From the NCBI GenBank assembly GCA_030248135.1, contig JASANC010003277.1, positions 1 through 64,000 on the forward strand: DNA of 64,000 nucleotides. Reading direction: 5' to 3'. This DNA comes from Theristus sp. LFF4_11. Its lineage: Eukaryota; Nematoda; Chromadorea; Monhysterida; Xyalidae. A program made the position numbers and the translations under genes. Numbering within the stretch: position 1 is the first letter of the stretch; every line of letters starts with the position of its first letter. A model generated the notes under the pieces. That model was not told the origin of the DNA, searched no databases, and worked only from the letters and a program-made list of their open reading frames with translations. Shown here piece after piece: positions 1 to 10,277 of the stretch.

Positions 1-92
1 CTTGAAAAGCGTTGTCGAGCCAAGTCTTTCACTGCTTACACAAGGCCATATTCCTCCTTTTATATGCGTCTCACGCATTTTTAGATAATTGT
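1..92. repeat. Arm of the dispersed TATA-containing repeat, in an intron
   Basis: This stretch is nearly identical to the right arm of the foldback element at 6.14-6.23 kb and to the reverse complement of its left arm at 5.22-5.30 kb. It ends at the same terminal sequence (CATTTTTAGATAATT). It lies in the intron downstream of the visible PDCD6-like exons. Only one arm is inside the window. Confidence 0.8.
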
Positions 93-168
93 CAGACCAT
101 GGCTAGGATTGTGAAATTATTCTTCAGCCCAAAAACTCAACTCAACAGAGCAAACAAAGATCATGTCA

Positions 169-797
<629 letters not shown>

Positions 798-1499
798 TCA
801 CGGTGTTGTCGTTAAGTTCTGCTGTTCACTTCAGTGTTTGTTGTGGCGACTGTTCTGAAAAGAGAAAAAGGGATATCAGTGCATGTTGAAACACATTGAG
901 GTGAATCTACGAGGGACAAGGAAGATCTGCCTGATATGGAAGGAACAAGGGAGCAGCCAGGGCCACAAGGTCGCCGGCGAAAACTGCAAACAGCGAACTT
1001 TTTGACATGATGATACCAAATAGAACCAATGAAATAATCGAGCAAACTCAAATACAGCCAATCATCTTGCAGAGTTCACGTTCGCATTGAATGACGACGA
1101 GGCAAAAAAATACAAAACTTTCAAAGCAAGAGCAAAATAATCAATCACTGGTTGGCCTGAACCTGTGATGAAAAAATCGAAAAAACCGAGCTTCAAACAA
1201 GTTTTATAGATACTTTTCATAAACACTGTGCACTGCACATTTCTAAAAGTCTGGTTTGTGTGTGAAACATCGAGTCCGTCTTATAGTATTAAGTTGGAAA
1301 ACATAAAAGTGAAGTGAAGTGACGTGGTGGGTGCGCTGCACCGAAAATGATGAAATTTCAAAGCTGATGACTAAGACTGTTTGCGTGTGCGCCAACAGAG
1401 AAATCCATAATGATAAAACTATACAACGGAAAACTCGCTTGCATTGACGTCAAAAAGGCAGTAAATACACAAACATTTTGTAACCGAACCGTGTATTTT
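798..1499. other. Upstream flank of the PDCD6-like gene, no gene seen
   Basis: About 0.7 kb upstream of the PDCD6-like start codon. It probably contains 5' UTR and promoter. Reading frames here are short and show no recognisable protein features. No clear TATA box or conserved motif could be assigned. Confidence 0.4.
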
Positions 1500-2397
1500 T
1501 AAAATGACACATGCAAAACATGCGTCTGTTCAAAACACTCGCCCTGCCCCACCTAAATTTTTGCCCAACTGTTTGGTCTTCATCTCTAATAGGTCTAAAT
1601 AAGCTTGTTGAATCTCCACAAAGATCTTTTACAAAATATTTACTCGGCTATGAAATGAACACATCATACCAGGACAGGCTTCACCAAACTGGCTTACTCC
1701 CTATTACAATTCAAAGACACATTTCAGACCTTACCATGGTTTACAAATTTATCCATTCTGTTACTTTCGTTCCCTTTCTGAACGATTTCTTTATTTTTCA
1801 ACAAACCGGAACAGGTACTCGAGGTCATTCACTCAAACTCGCAGTTCCCAGAAACAAGACCACTATCAGAAAAAAATTTTGGTGCGTTAGGACTTAGGAC
1901 CATACATCTCTGGAATCTTTTGTCTGATGAAACTGTCACCTCACCAACTACAGAAAGTTTTCGGAGGCGTCTCAAAACACAGGAATATAAAAAAAATCAT
2001 TCATTTGTCTTTGGTAAATTTTCTGCTGCATTGGAATAGACAGGAGAGTCCGCCCAGCCGCCAGCACTCTTTGGTTTGTTTTGTTTTGAAACATGTTCAA
2101 CTGAATGTGATTGTGTTTTTGTTTTGAATCACATGTGCTCTTTTGTGCGACGTTCGTGTTGTTTTCTTTTTTCTTGTATTTGGTGCAAGTGTGTGTCCAT
2201 GTCACAGCTCTTTTTATCTCGCGTTTTTCTGTGTGCTCTTGTGGCTTTTGTGTTCAGGGCATTCTTTTTGTTAACTAGCACTGTTACTTGCTTGCTGTTG
2301 CTCATCACTTGCTGTTAGCTGTATTTGGGATGGCACAGGAAAAATAAGAAAAGCCCATAAACAAAAAAAACAAAAAATAAAAAAAAACAAAAAAAAG

Positions 2398-2428
<31 letters not shown>

Positions 2429-2445
2429 AAAACAAGAGAGAAAAA
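1500..2445 (+). mobile_element. 5'-truncated non-LTR retrotransposon (LINE) 3' end
   Basis: The reading frame 1511-1897 carries the characteristic end of a Jockey/CR1-type reverse transcriptase ORF: LFKTLALPHLNFCPTVW, then a block ending TGTRGHSLKLAVP. A frameshift near 1890 moves the rest (LRTIHLWNLLSDE, FRRRLKTQEY) into another frame, which stops near 2040. A T-rich 3' UTR follows and ends in an A-rich tail at about 2340-2445. The element lacks the endonuclease and catalytic polymerase parts, so it is a dead fragment, as expected of incomplete target-primed reverse transcription. No flanking duplication was identified. The clade is not resolved. Confidence 0.82.
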
Positions 2446-2797
2446 CTGCGATGAAGAAAAGAAAAGCAACTGTGCCGTGTTTATTTTGCTTTCTCTTGCT
2501 TAATCATGCGGATGCGCGAGCGAGCGTCAGCGAGCGGACAGCGCATCACGCATAATATGAGCCGTTTTCCCCTCGCGCGCGTTTTTCAAACTTTCTCGCT
2601 GCCCTGCAGCGAGCATAGTATAAGCAAGCCACAAACTTGGTTCTGTGCACACGAAACGAACACCCAAAGTTGTGCTTGGAGCCGCGAAAAAATTTTTATC
2701 GGACAACTTTTCATACGCTGTAGACACGAAAAACCATTCTGAAAACAGTGTTACTTCTTTCTCTTTGTATTTTTTTTTCAGATATGTAATCAACATG
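2446..2797. other. Intergenic, no gene seen
   Basis: Between the LINE tail and the tandem repeats. It holds a GCGAGCGAGCG-like stretch near 2518 and otherwise nothing recognisable. Short overlapping frames on both strands look random. Confidence 0.4.
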
Positions 2798-3143
2798 TGT
2801 TCGCCCTTTCAATTTTTACCTGCAACACTTTCACAGTCGAACAAAAATGTTCCCTGGGGTAATTCCATCCGGAGATTTTGAAAATTGGGTTAATTTTTTA
2901 CCCAGACCCTGTTTTTGGGTATAAAATTGGGCATTTTTAAAAGTTCGGAGGGTTTTCACCTGGTTTTAAGTGTTCGCCCTTTCAATTTTTAGCTGGGACG
3001 CTTTCACAGTTGAACAAAAATGTTTCCTGGGGTAATTTCATCCGTAGATTCTGAAAATTTAGTTTATTTTTTTGCCCGGGCACTTTTATAAGTCAAAATT
3101 GTGCATTTTTTGAAAGTTCGTAGCATTTTGACTGGGTATCAGT
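2798..3143. repeat. Two-copy 173-bp direct tandem repeat
   Basis: The motif TGTTCGCCCTTTCAATTTTT occurs at 2798 and again at 2971. The following sequence (TTCACAGT-GAACAAAAATGTT, then CTGGGGTAATT-CATCCG) is repeated in the same order with moderate divergence. Copy 2 degrades near 3,130. The array directly precedes the 149-bp satellite and shares the phrase GGGTAATTC-AT with it, so the two arrays may be related. Confidence 0.75.
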
Positions 3144-3199
3144 TTTTCACTCTTACAAATTTTGTCTGAGCTACGAAAAATAATAGGAAAAGGTCTAGT

Positions 3200-5125
3200 C
3201 CGTAGGAATTCAATGCGCTGATCACGGATTTTGGGTTAGTTTTCTTATGTGAACAACTCTAGATGCTGAATCGTGACGATTTCGGGCGAATCGGCCGTGG
3301 AAATTGGCGAAATCGGTCCAGAAACGAAAAACAAGAAAAGGGTGTTTTCCAGGGTAATTCAATGCGCTGATCACGGATATTGGGTTAGTTTTCTTACGTG
3401 AGCAACTCTAGATGCTGAATCGTGACGATTTCGAGCGAATCGGCCGTGGAAATTGGCGAAATCGGTCCAGAAACGAAAAACAAGAAAAGGGTGTTTTCCA
3501 GGGTAATTCAATGCGCTGATCACGGATATTGGGTTAGTTTTCTTACGTGAGCAACTCTAGATGCTGAATCGTGACGATTTCGGGCGAATCGGCCGTGTAA
3601 ATTGGCGAAATCGGTCCAGCAACGAAAAACAAGAAAAGGGTGATTTCCAGGGTAATTCAATGCGCTGATCACGGATATTGGGTTAGTTTTCTTACATGAG
3701 CAACTCTAGATGCTGAATCGTGACGATTTCTGGCGAATCGGCCATGTAAATTGGCGAAATCGGTCCAGAAACGAAAAACAAGAAAACGGTGATTTCCAGG
3801 GTAATTCAATGCGCTGATCACAAATTTTGGGTTAGTTTTTTTTGTTAGCAACTCTAGATGCTGAATCGTGACGATTTCGGGCGAATCGGCCGTGGAAATT
3901 GGCGAAATCGATCCAGAAACGAAATACAAGAAAAGGGTGTTTTCCAGGGTAATTCAATGCGCTGATCACGGATATTGGGTTAGTTTTCTTACGTGAGCAA
4001 CTCTAGATGCTGAATCGTGACGATTTCGGGCGAATCGGCCGTGTAAATTGGCGAAATCGGTCCAGAAACAAAAAACAAGAAAAGGGTGATTTCCAGGGTA
4101 ATTCAATGCGCTGATCATGGATTTTGGGTTAGTTTTCTTACGTGAGCAACTCTAGATGCTGAATCGTGACGATTTCGGGAGAATCGGCCGTGTAAATTGG
4201 CGAAATCGGTCCAGAAACAAAAAACAAGAAAAGGGTGATTTCCAGGGTAATTCAATGCGCTGATTACGGATTTTGGGTTAGTTTTTTGTGTGAGCAACTC
4301 TAGATACTGAATCGTGACTACTTCGGGCGAATCGGCGGTGGAAATTGGCGAAATCGGTCCAGAAACGAAAAACAAGAAAAGGGTGTTTTCCAGAGTAATT
4401 GAATCCGCTGATCACGAATTTTGGATTAGTTTTCTTACGTGAGCAACTCTAGATGCTGAATCGTGACGATTTCGGGCGAATCGGCCGTGGAAGTTGGCGA
4501 AATCGGTCCAGAAACAAAAAACAAGAAAAGGGTGTTTTCCAGAGTAATTCAATGAGCAGATCACAGATTTGGGTTAGTTTTTTTTATGTGAGCAACTCTA
4601 GATACTGAATCGTGACGATTTCGGGCGAATCGGCCGTGGAAATTGGCGAAATCGGCCCAGAAATGAAAAACAAAAAAACGGTGTTTTCCATAGTAATTCA
4701 ATGCGCTGATCACGGATTTTGGGTTAGTTTCATTATGTGAGCAATTCTAGGAACTGAATCGTGACGATTTCGGGCGAATCGGACGTGGAAATTGGCGAAA
4801 TCGGTCCAGAAATGAAAAACAAGAAAAATGTGTTTTCCAGGGTAATTCAATGCGCTGAGCACGGATTTTGGGTAGTTTTCTTATGTGAGCAACTCTAGAT
4901 ACTGAATCGTGACGATTTCGGGCGAATCGGCCGTGGAATTTAGCGAAACCGGTCCAGTAATGAAAAACAAGAAAACGGTGTTTTCCATGGTAATTCATTG
5001 CGCCGATCACGGCTTTTGGGTCAGTTTTCTTATGTGAGCAATTCTAGGTACTGAATCGTGACGATTTTGGGCGAATCGGCCGTAGAAATAGCATGGGCGA
5101 AATCGGCCTAAAAAACGAAAAATGA
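3200..5125. repeat. 149-bp satellite array, 13 copies
   Basis: The landmark CAATGCGCTG (with small variants) starts at 3211, 3360, 3509, 3658, 3807, 3955, 4104, 4253, 4401, 4550, 4699, 4848 and 4997. The period is therefore 149 bp, or 148 in two units. Each unit contains GATTTCGGGCGAATCGGCC and AAATTGGCGAAATCGGTCC. The central copies are the most alike and the outer copies drift, the usual pattern for unequal exchange. The reading frames within it are by-products: 149 is not a multiple of three, so the frame changes at each unit. Confidence 0.95.
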
Positions 5126-5216
5126 AAAACCTGACTTGTCCGGGGTTCAGAAGAATGTGTGACCAACGAATTGTGATTTTGGTCCAAGCTTCGGGGCTTA
5201 TGTAAAAGTCAGAATA

Positions 5217-6225
5217 TTATCTAAAAATGCGGGAGACGCATATAAAAGGAGGAATATGGCCTTGTGTAAGCAGTGAAAGACTTGGCTCGACGTTTTTCAA
5301 GTCTCTGATGTGCTACACACGGATACAAGTACATAAGAGTCATATTTTTGCGCCGTGCACATAGCAACCCTCGTACATTGTAAACAAATGAAACTGTCAC
5401 ATTTGCTTTATTTCTAGCATTTAGCGACCACTAAAACCACTAAAATAACGATCAGACTTTAGATCGCTGACACTGGTTTGCACAAAGTGTATCGCAGAGG
5501 CATTGGGGAACGCAAGGTCTCCTTCTGTAGCAAAGGCAATGACTCACCGGTGTATCCTGTCACAAGGGTTTGGTAAAAAGGGTGAAAATCAACGGAAGAC
5601 AACACTTTTTGCACTGGTGCTGCTGTGTGCACAGCGGTGCGTACGTTAGCAACAACGATAAAGCTACAGTATGGCCGAATAAATAAGGTAGTCCATCAAT
5701 GCGGGATCAGTCGGAGACTAGACTTTTTAAAAATGCCAATATAATTCTTATTCATGTGTGCAAGGGAGAAAGAATGAACAGAATAACACGATGAATCCAT
5801 TAGTCTAAAAAAACGCGTCAAATTTGGCACACAATCTGGTTTCTGAACGTCTTTTTTCTTTCATTCAAATTTCGCGCGCTCCTTTCACCCTGAAAAAAGC
5901 TGCCATGTTTACTCGGCCATTCCGTACATGCAGCAATGTTTTGCAATCTCTGATGTTTCTGTTTTTGCACAGAATTTACAGAATTTCGCACATGGTGTGA
6001 TTTTAGACTGAACTGAAGAGGACAATTGAAAAATAACTTCAAAGTTTTTGCGCTTTTCAGCAAGCTTTTAAACAACAAACGCGGCGGCGCAAAAATATAA
6101 CTCTTATGTACTTGTATCCGTGTGTAGCACATCAGAGACTTGAAAAACGTCGAGCCAAGTCTTTCACTGCTTACACAAGGCCATATTCCTCCTTTTATAT
6201 GCGTCTCCCGCATTTTTAGATAATT
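5217..6225. mobile_element. Foldback element with about 140-bp terminal inverted repeats
   Basis: The left arm (about 5217-5355) is the reverse complement of the right arm (about 6085-6225). Both contain GCATATAAAAGGAGG, a TATA-box-like sequence, pointing inward from the ends, and AAGACTTGGCTCGACG. No transposase frame is present, so it would be a non-autonomous DNA element. A nested MITE-like block occupies about 5665-5927. A further arm lies at 1-92. Clear target-site duplications were not found. Confidence 0.75.
5665..5927. mobile_element. MITE family B, copy 1 (GGCCGA termini)
   Basis: Begins TACAGTATGGCCGAATAAAT and ends ACTCGGCCATTCCGTA, so the termini are imperfect inverted repeats built on ATGGCCGA. 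The inside shares GCGGGATCAGTCGGAGACTA and the terminal TTTCACCCTGAAAAAAGC with the copies at 9.7 and 24.9 kb. It has no coding capacity. It is nested inside the foldback element. Confidence 0.75.
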
Positions 6226-9107
6226 TAATCGTGCCTGAATGTCAATCGTGGTCGTTGTGTGCTGTCTGATGTTGTCGGTTCGTGATCGCGCTATTTTTTT
6301 ATTTCTTCTTTCAAGCTTCAACTGTGTTTGCGCGTTTTTTTAACATTCATTGTTTCTGACTGTCGACGGTTGGTTTTATTTTGTGGATTTTGTTTCTTTG
6401 TGTGAATACCCGGGCAGTCATCTGCCCATTCGTTTGCATCGACTTTTTGCTTGCTTTCATTCATGCATTCACCAATTTCATCAATAATCTTGTGTTTCTT
6501 TAGGTTTTTTTTTGTGACATCAATTGTGTTTGTTTTGCATAATGGAAGTTTTGTGAATGTGTTGATGTGAACTGGCCGTGAGGCTTACAAATAAACTTGA
6601 TTCTTGATTCAAAAAATTCGATCTGATTCACCAAAATCTAGAAAAGTAGACCATAAGGTTGACAAAAAACAGTGGCAGTTTAGTCCAGGTTCCAGGAGCA
6701 TTTTCAACTTGTTGCCGTTTTTTCTTAGGCCAGGCCCAGGGTGCCGGGGGAATGAAAACCTAACCAAGATGCGAAAATGCAATTTTATCTTTGTCAGTTT
6801 CTCCGTCAGTAAACACTGTTCACTAAGATGTTTGCTAACCGACTTGGTCAATTTCTTAGTCAGTAACTGAACACCAAAACGGTCAGTAAACAAAGACCAT
6901 CTTGGTCAGTTTTAAAGTGGGGGTGAATGACTGGGCCACCATCGACCGTCCATTTTGATTTCTGGCCGTTTTCAATAAGCAGCCGAGAAAAAAGTATAGT
7001 TTCACCGGCAAACAACGATTCACCGAAAGATGAAACACCCCCACGACATTTCAAAAGTTCTCTCTTTTATTCAACAACAACAACAACGAAGAATATTCAC
7101 ATTCCGCACTTTTCGTTTAGTTTTTTTGTTTAGCAGCCGTGAACGTGAACGAAAAATAAACGCACATGAAAATAATCGGAACAATACAGCTCTGAACGCA
7201 TCAAAAACAAAAAAAACATGTACGTAGCATCATAATATTGATTGATTGACTGATTGTTACAAATGCAAGTGAACGCTTATTGGTATTGCATGCTGTACAG
7301 TGCATTTATCAGAGGATGACGGACACAAACGAGACCATAGTCACTTTCATTCTCAAGTAAAGCACAGATGGATTTTTTCATTATTCGGGCACGCAGAAAA
7401 TGATTTCGGGAATTCGTTTAAAAAAATTGATGGATTTTTACGGATTTGGAGCAAAGGGAAAGTTCAGTAACTTGAGTTCATACGTTTAAAATCTGGTATT
7501 CTACAAGCGCTCTTTTAATTGAGGATACATGTATGTACGGCTGGTCACCCCGTCAGCCAAAATCTTCGAAATGAATCTGCTATTGAACTATTGATTGGTA
7601 TTTTACTTGAGAATGAAACTAAACTCTGCTCTTACAAAATTAGATCATAAATAACCTTTCATCCATACTGCGTTATTCTACGGCTTTTTATCTATCAGAA
7701 AATGAGAATCTATTTTCAAATTTAAACTGAATTTTGAGTTTGTTTGATCATGACGCAACCAACGCGCTAATGTTCATACACATCGTTAAAACCCACATCG
7801 TTAAAACACACATCAAACTAAACGTTCAAACAACACCATATCCAATCGATCACAAAATCATCCGCTCAACTAACCGTAGTTTTCAATCTCCAAAGGTTGC
7901 CAACAAAAAAAAAACAGCCCAGTTTTGTTCGCCTGATACAGACAACAAGAATACAGAAAAATCAAAGGAAAAAAACGAAATTTTGAAATTTTTACTTAAT
8001 GATCTTAATGATCTCAACGCAAAAAACATATGAGCACAAACAAAAAGCAACAGAACACTTGACAAATGCACAACACAACACAAACATAACTCTAGTTAAG
8101 AACATTTAGAAACCATTTTGACTCACTTGAAAATACATATTTTCTCCACCGTTTGACTGTTATTTTTGTTCATAATTTGAGCAACATTGACACGCGGACA
8201 GAAGCACGGCTGATTGGGTTTGCTTTTCATCACCAAGATTGATTTTGAAATGCTGAGAACAAAATGTTTTTTAAAACTGGGAGTTTTGAATACTCGTTAG
8301 TCGTTACCACTATTCTTACACATAATATTATCTCATTATGCCTAAATCAAGCCAAGCCAAGCAATGAAAGTGGTAAATCAACAAACTAAAACGCCATTCA
8401 TGGAGGTTGACGCGCCCTGAAGCGCGCTGACGCGCGTTAGTTTTAGAACTTACGCACATTCATACGCACGTTTGTGTATGCGCGCGTCAACGCGCTTGAG
8501 CGCGCGTGTGCATGAATGGGCCTCAAAGGTGTAACAGAAAATAATACAATCCGGATACCGAACAAAAAAGCATATTGTACACACTACACACCACGATTTT
8601 TTGCATATTACATTGCGTGAAAAGCACAAAACAGAAAAAAGCAAAAAAATTGTTCACAATTAAAAAGACAGAAACGAATATTCCGTTTATGGTACTCGTA
8701 GTGCGTATTTGACCAGTTTTAGCTAAACATAAAATGAAAGAAAGAAAAACTACTTGTGTACTACTGTCAACTTCACAGTCAACCGGGACACAAATTTCTG
8801 ATTAGCTACATCTGAATCGACACTTCGATTGGTTGGCCAAAAACTGCGTTTTATCAGTTGTTTTATCAACTGAGTGTTCGTTAATCGCAATCGAAGCTTA
8901 ACTGGTTATCTTGATTCCAGTTTGAAAACCGCACCTGACCTGACTTCATCCCGATAAAACACACATGCACAAACACACAGGCACTGACGCGATATTACAC
9001 TGCGCGTGTTTGTTTGCTTGTTGTGTGTTTGATTTGTGAGTTTTCATGTGTGCACAACATTAGAATGGAAAACACGAACTAAGGGAACTGCATGGTATTC
9101 AGACATA
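6226..9107. other. Repeat-rich intergenic DNA, no gene seen
   Basis: No reading frame shows protein-like features. The segment 6.78-6.91 kb repeats the phrase GGTCAGTAAAC/TTAGTCAGTAAC several times. At 8389-8522 a GCGCG-rich hairpin-like block is bounded by inverted CCATTCATG/CATGAATGG. The rest is AT-rich without recognisable elements. Confidence 0.45.
8389..8522. repeat. GCGCG-rich inverted repeat with CATTCATG ends
   Basis: The left half reads CCATTCATGGAGGTTGACGCG and continues with GAAGCGCGCTGACGCGCG. The right half reads GCGCGCGTCAACGCGCTTGAG and ends CATGAATGG. The halves can fold back. A related inverted pair with GGCATTCATG ends lies at 58.69-58.76 kb. Confidence 0.6.
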
Positions 9108-9190
9108 CAGTCGAACTCTAAATTATAGGTGATCAGCTGATTGGTATTGGTTGGTGATCAGTTGATAGACTATAATTTAGACTTCGACTG
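9108..9190. mobile_element. Tc1/mariner-type MITE family A, short palindromic copy
   Basis: Begins TA|CAGTCGAACTCTAAATTATAG and ends CTATAATTTAGACTTCGACTG, close inverted repeats with the CAGT...ACTG ends and 5' TA expected of Tc1/mariner-derived MITEs. The middle contains GATCAGCTGATTGG, which recurs in the other family copies. Confidence 0.75.
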
Positions 9191-9684
9191 TGGTAGGTAA
9201 TGGGTATCCGATCCGAATGGGCTGGGCAGTCGGTTCTCAACACGAGAATACGTAATGTTGTTTTCAATGACTTAGTAAGGAGGACAGAAAAGAACAAGGA
9301 CCACATGAAAAAACACAAAAATATGTATCCCCAAAAGCAAAGCTTATACCAAAAACACACACAAAAAGGCCGAAAGCGAATTGGACAGCGATGGGCACGT
9401 TCGTGATCGACAAACAAGACACAGCAAAATAAACAACCAATGAAGACCAAAAAACTTCAACGGAATAATGACAAAAATCTGCAATCTCATAAAAAGTAAT
9501 GTACTCAACAACACAACAGATCTAGCCAGAGCCAAAAAAGAATGACCAATTCACAGTCCACCAGCCAATACACAACACGCCACTTACTCAGTCAGGTCGT
9601 TTTACTCGGAAGCAGAGAAAATTGCACAAAATCCAAGTTGTCGCAAAACGACTGTTTGGCTGCTTTGCATGCACATGTTGCACA
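9191..9684. other. Intergenic, no gene seen
   Basis: About 0.5 kb between two MITEs. Overlapping frames of 60-105 codons on both strands lack recognisable motifs and appear to be chance frames in AAAAC-rich DNA. Confidence 0.4.
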
Positions 9685-9965
9685 TACAGTATGGCCGAAT
9701 AAATAAGACAGTCCTTGTGTTCTCTATCACGGCGGGATTAGTCGCAGACTAGGCGTTGTCCTTTTCAAGAATACCAACACATTTCCCAAGCGTCTGTGCA
9801 ATGAACTAAGAACTAACAGAAAGTATACCACGAACAAATTAATCAATTTAAAAAACACGATTAATTTGAGACGCAAGACGCTTTCGGAGTCTTGTTTCAT
9901 TCAAATGTTTGCGCACTCCCTGCACCCTGAATAAACGATGCCATGCTTACTCGGCCATTCGTGCA
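9685..9965. mobile_element. MITE family B, copy 2
   Basis: Begins TACAGTATGGCCGAATAAAT, like copy 1, and ends TACTCGGCCATTC. It shares the internal GCGGGATTAGTCGCAGACTA and CTCCCTGCACCCTGAATAAA. The middle is diverged from copy 1. Confidence 0.75.
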
Positions 9966-10066
9966 CGCTGCAGCGATTTTGAATTCATCAGTTTCAATTT
10001 TGACCGAGCGGAAGTGACCAACCCGAGAAAACCGACCGCACGAATAGTCTTATTTCTAAATCATAT

Positions 10067-10215
10067 GCAATTAGCTGACTGGCTGGTGATCACATGATAT
10101 CTGCATTCCGTGCAGGACAGACAGACTCCGCCCTCTACAGCAATGCCTGCACAGAAAGCATGCATCACATGGTCCCAAACCAATCAGCTAGTTGCACATG
10201 ATATTGATATAGAAA
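10067..10215. mobile_element. MITE family A, copy lacking clear ends
   Basis: Contains GCTGACTGGCTGGTGATCAC, then ACAGACTCCGCCC, CAATGCCTGCACAGAAAGCA and CCAATCAGCTAGTTGCA in the family order. It is an inner hairpin with degraded termini. It lies 60-200 bp past the stop codon of the ZCCHC14-like gene, perhaps within its 3' UTR. Confidence 0.6.
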
Positions 10216-10277
10216 TCGACTGCACACAGTGTATATTACATCAACAATCAACGAACGCCAGTTAAAAAAAAACCATT

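Noticed and set aside
3669..5010. Three similar minus-strand frames of 86-87 codons in the satellite
   Set aside because: The unit length of 149 is not divisible by three; the similarity only reflects the tandem repeat.
3200..5125. Possible CRISPR-like array
   Set aside because: Units are 149-bp head-to-tail satellites without unique spacers, in a eukaryotic genome with no cas genes.
5818..6321. 167-codon minus-strand frame across the foldback element
   Set aside because: It runs through the inverted-repeat arm and nested MITE and shows no protein-family features; it is a chance frame in repeat DNA.
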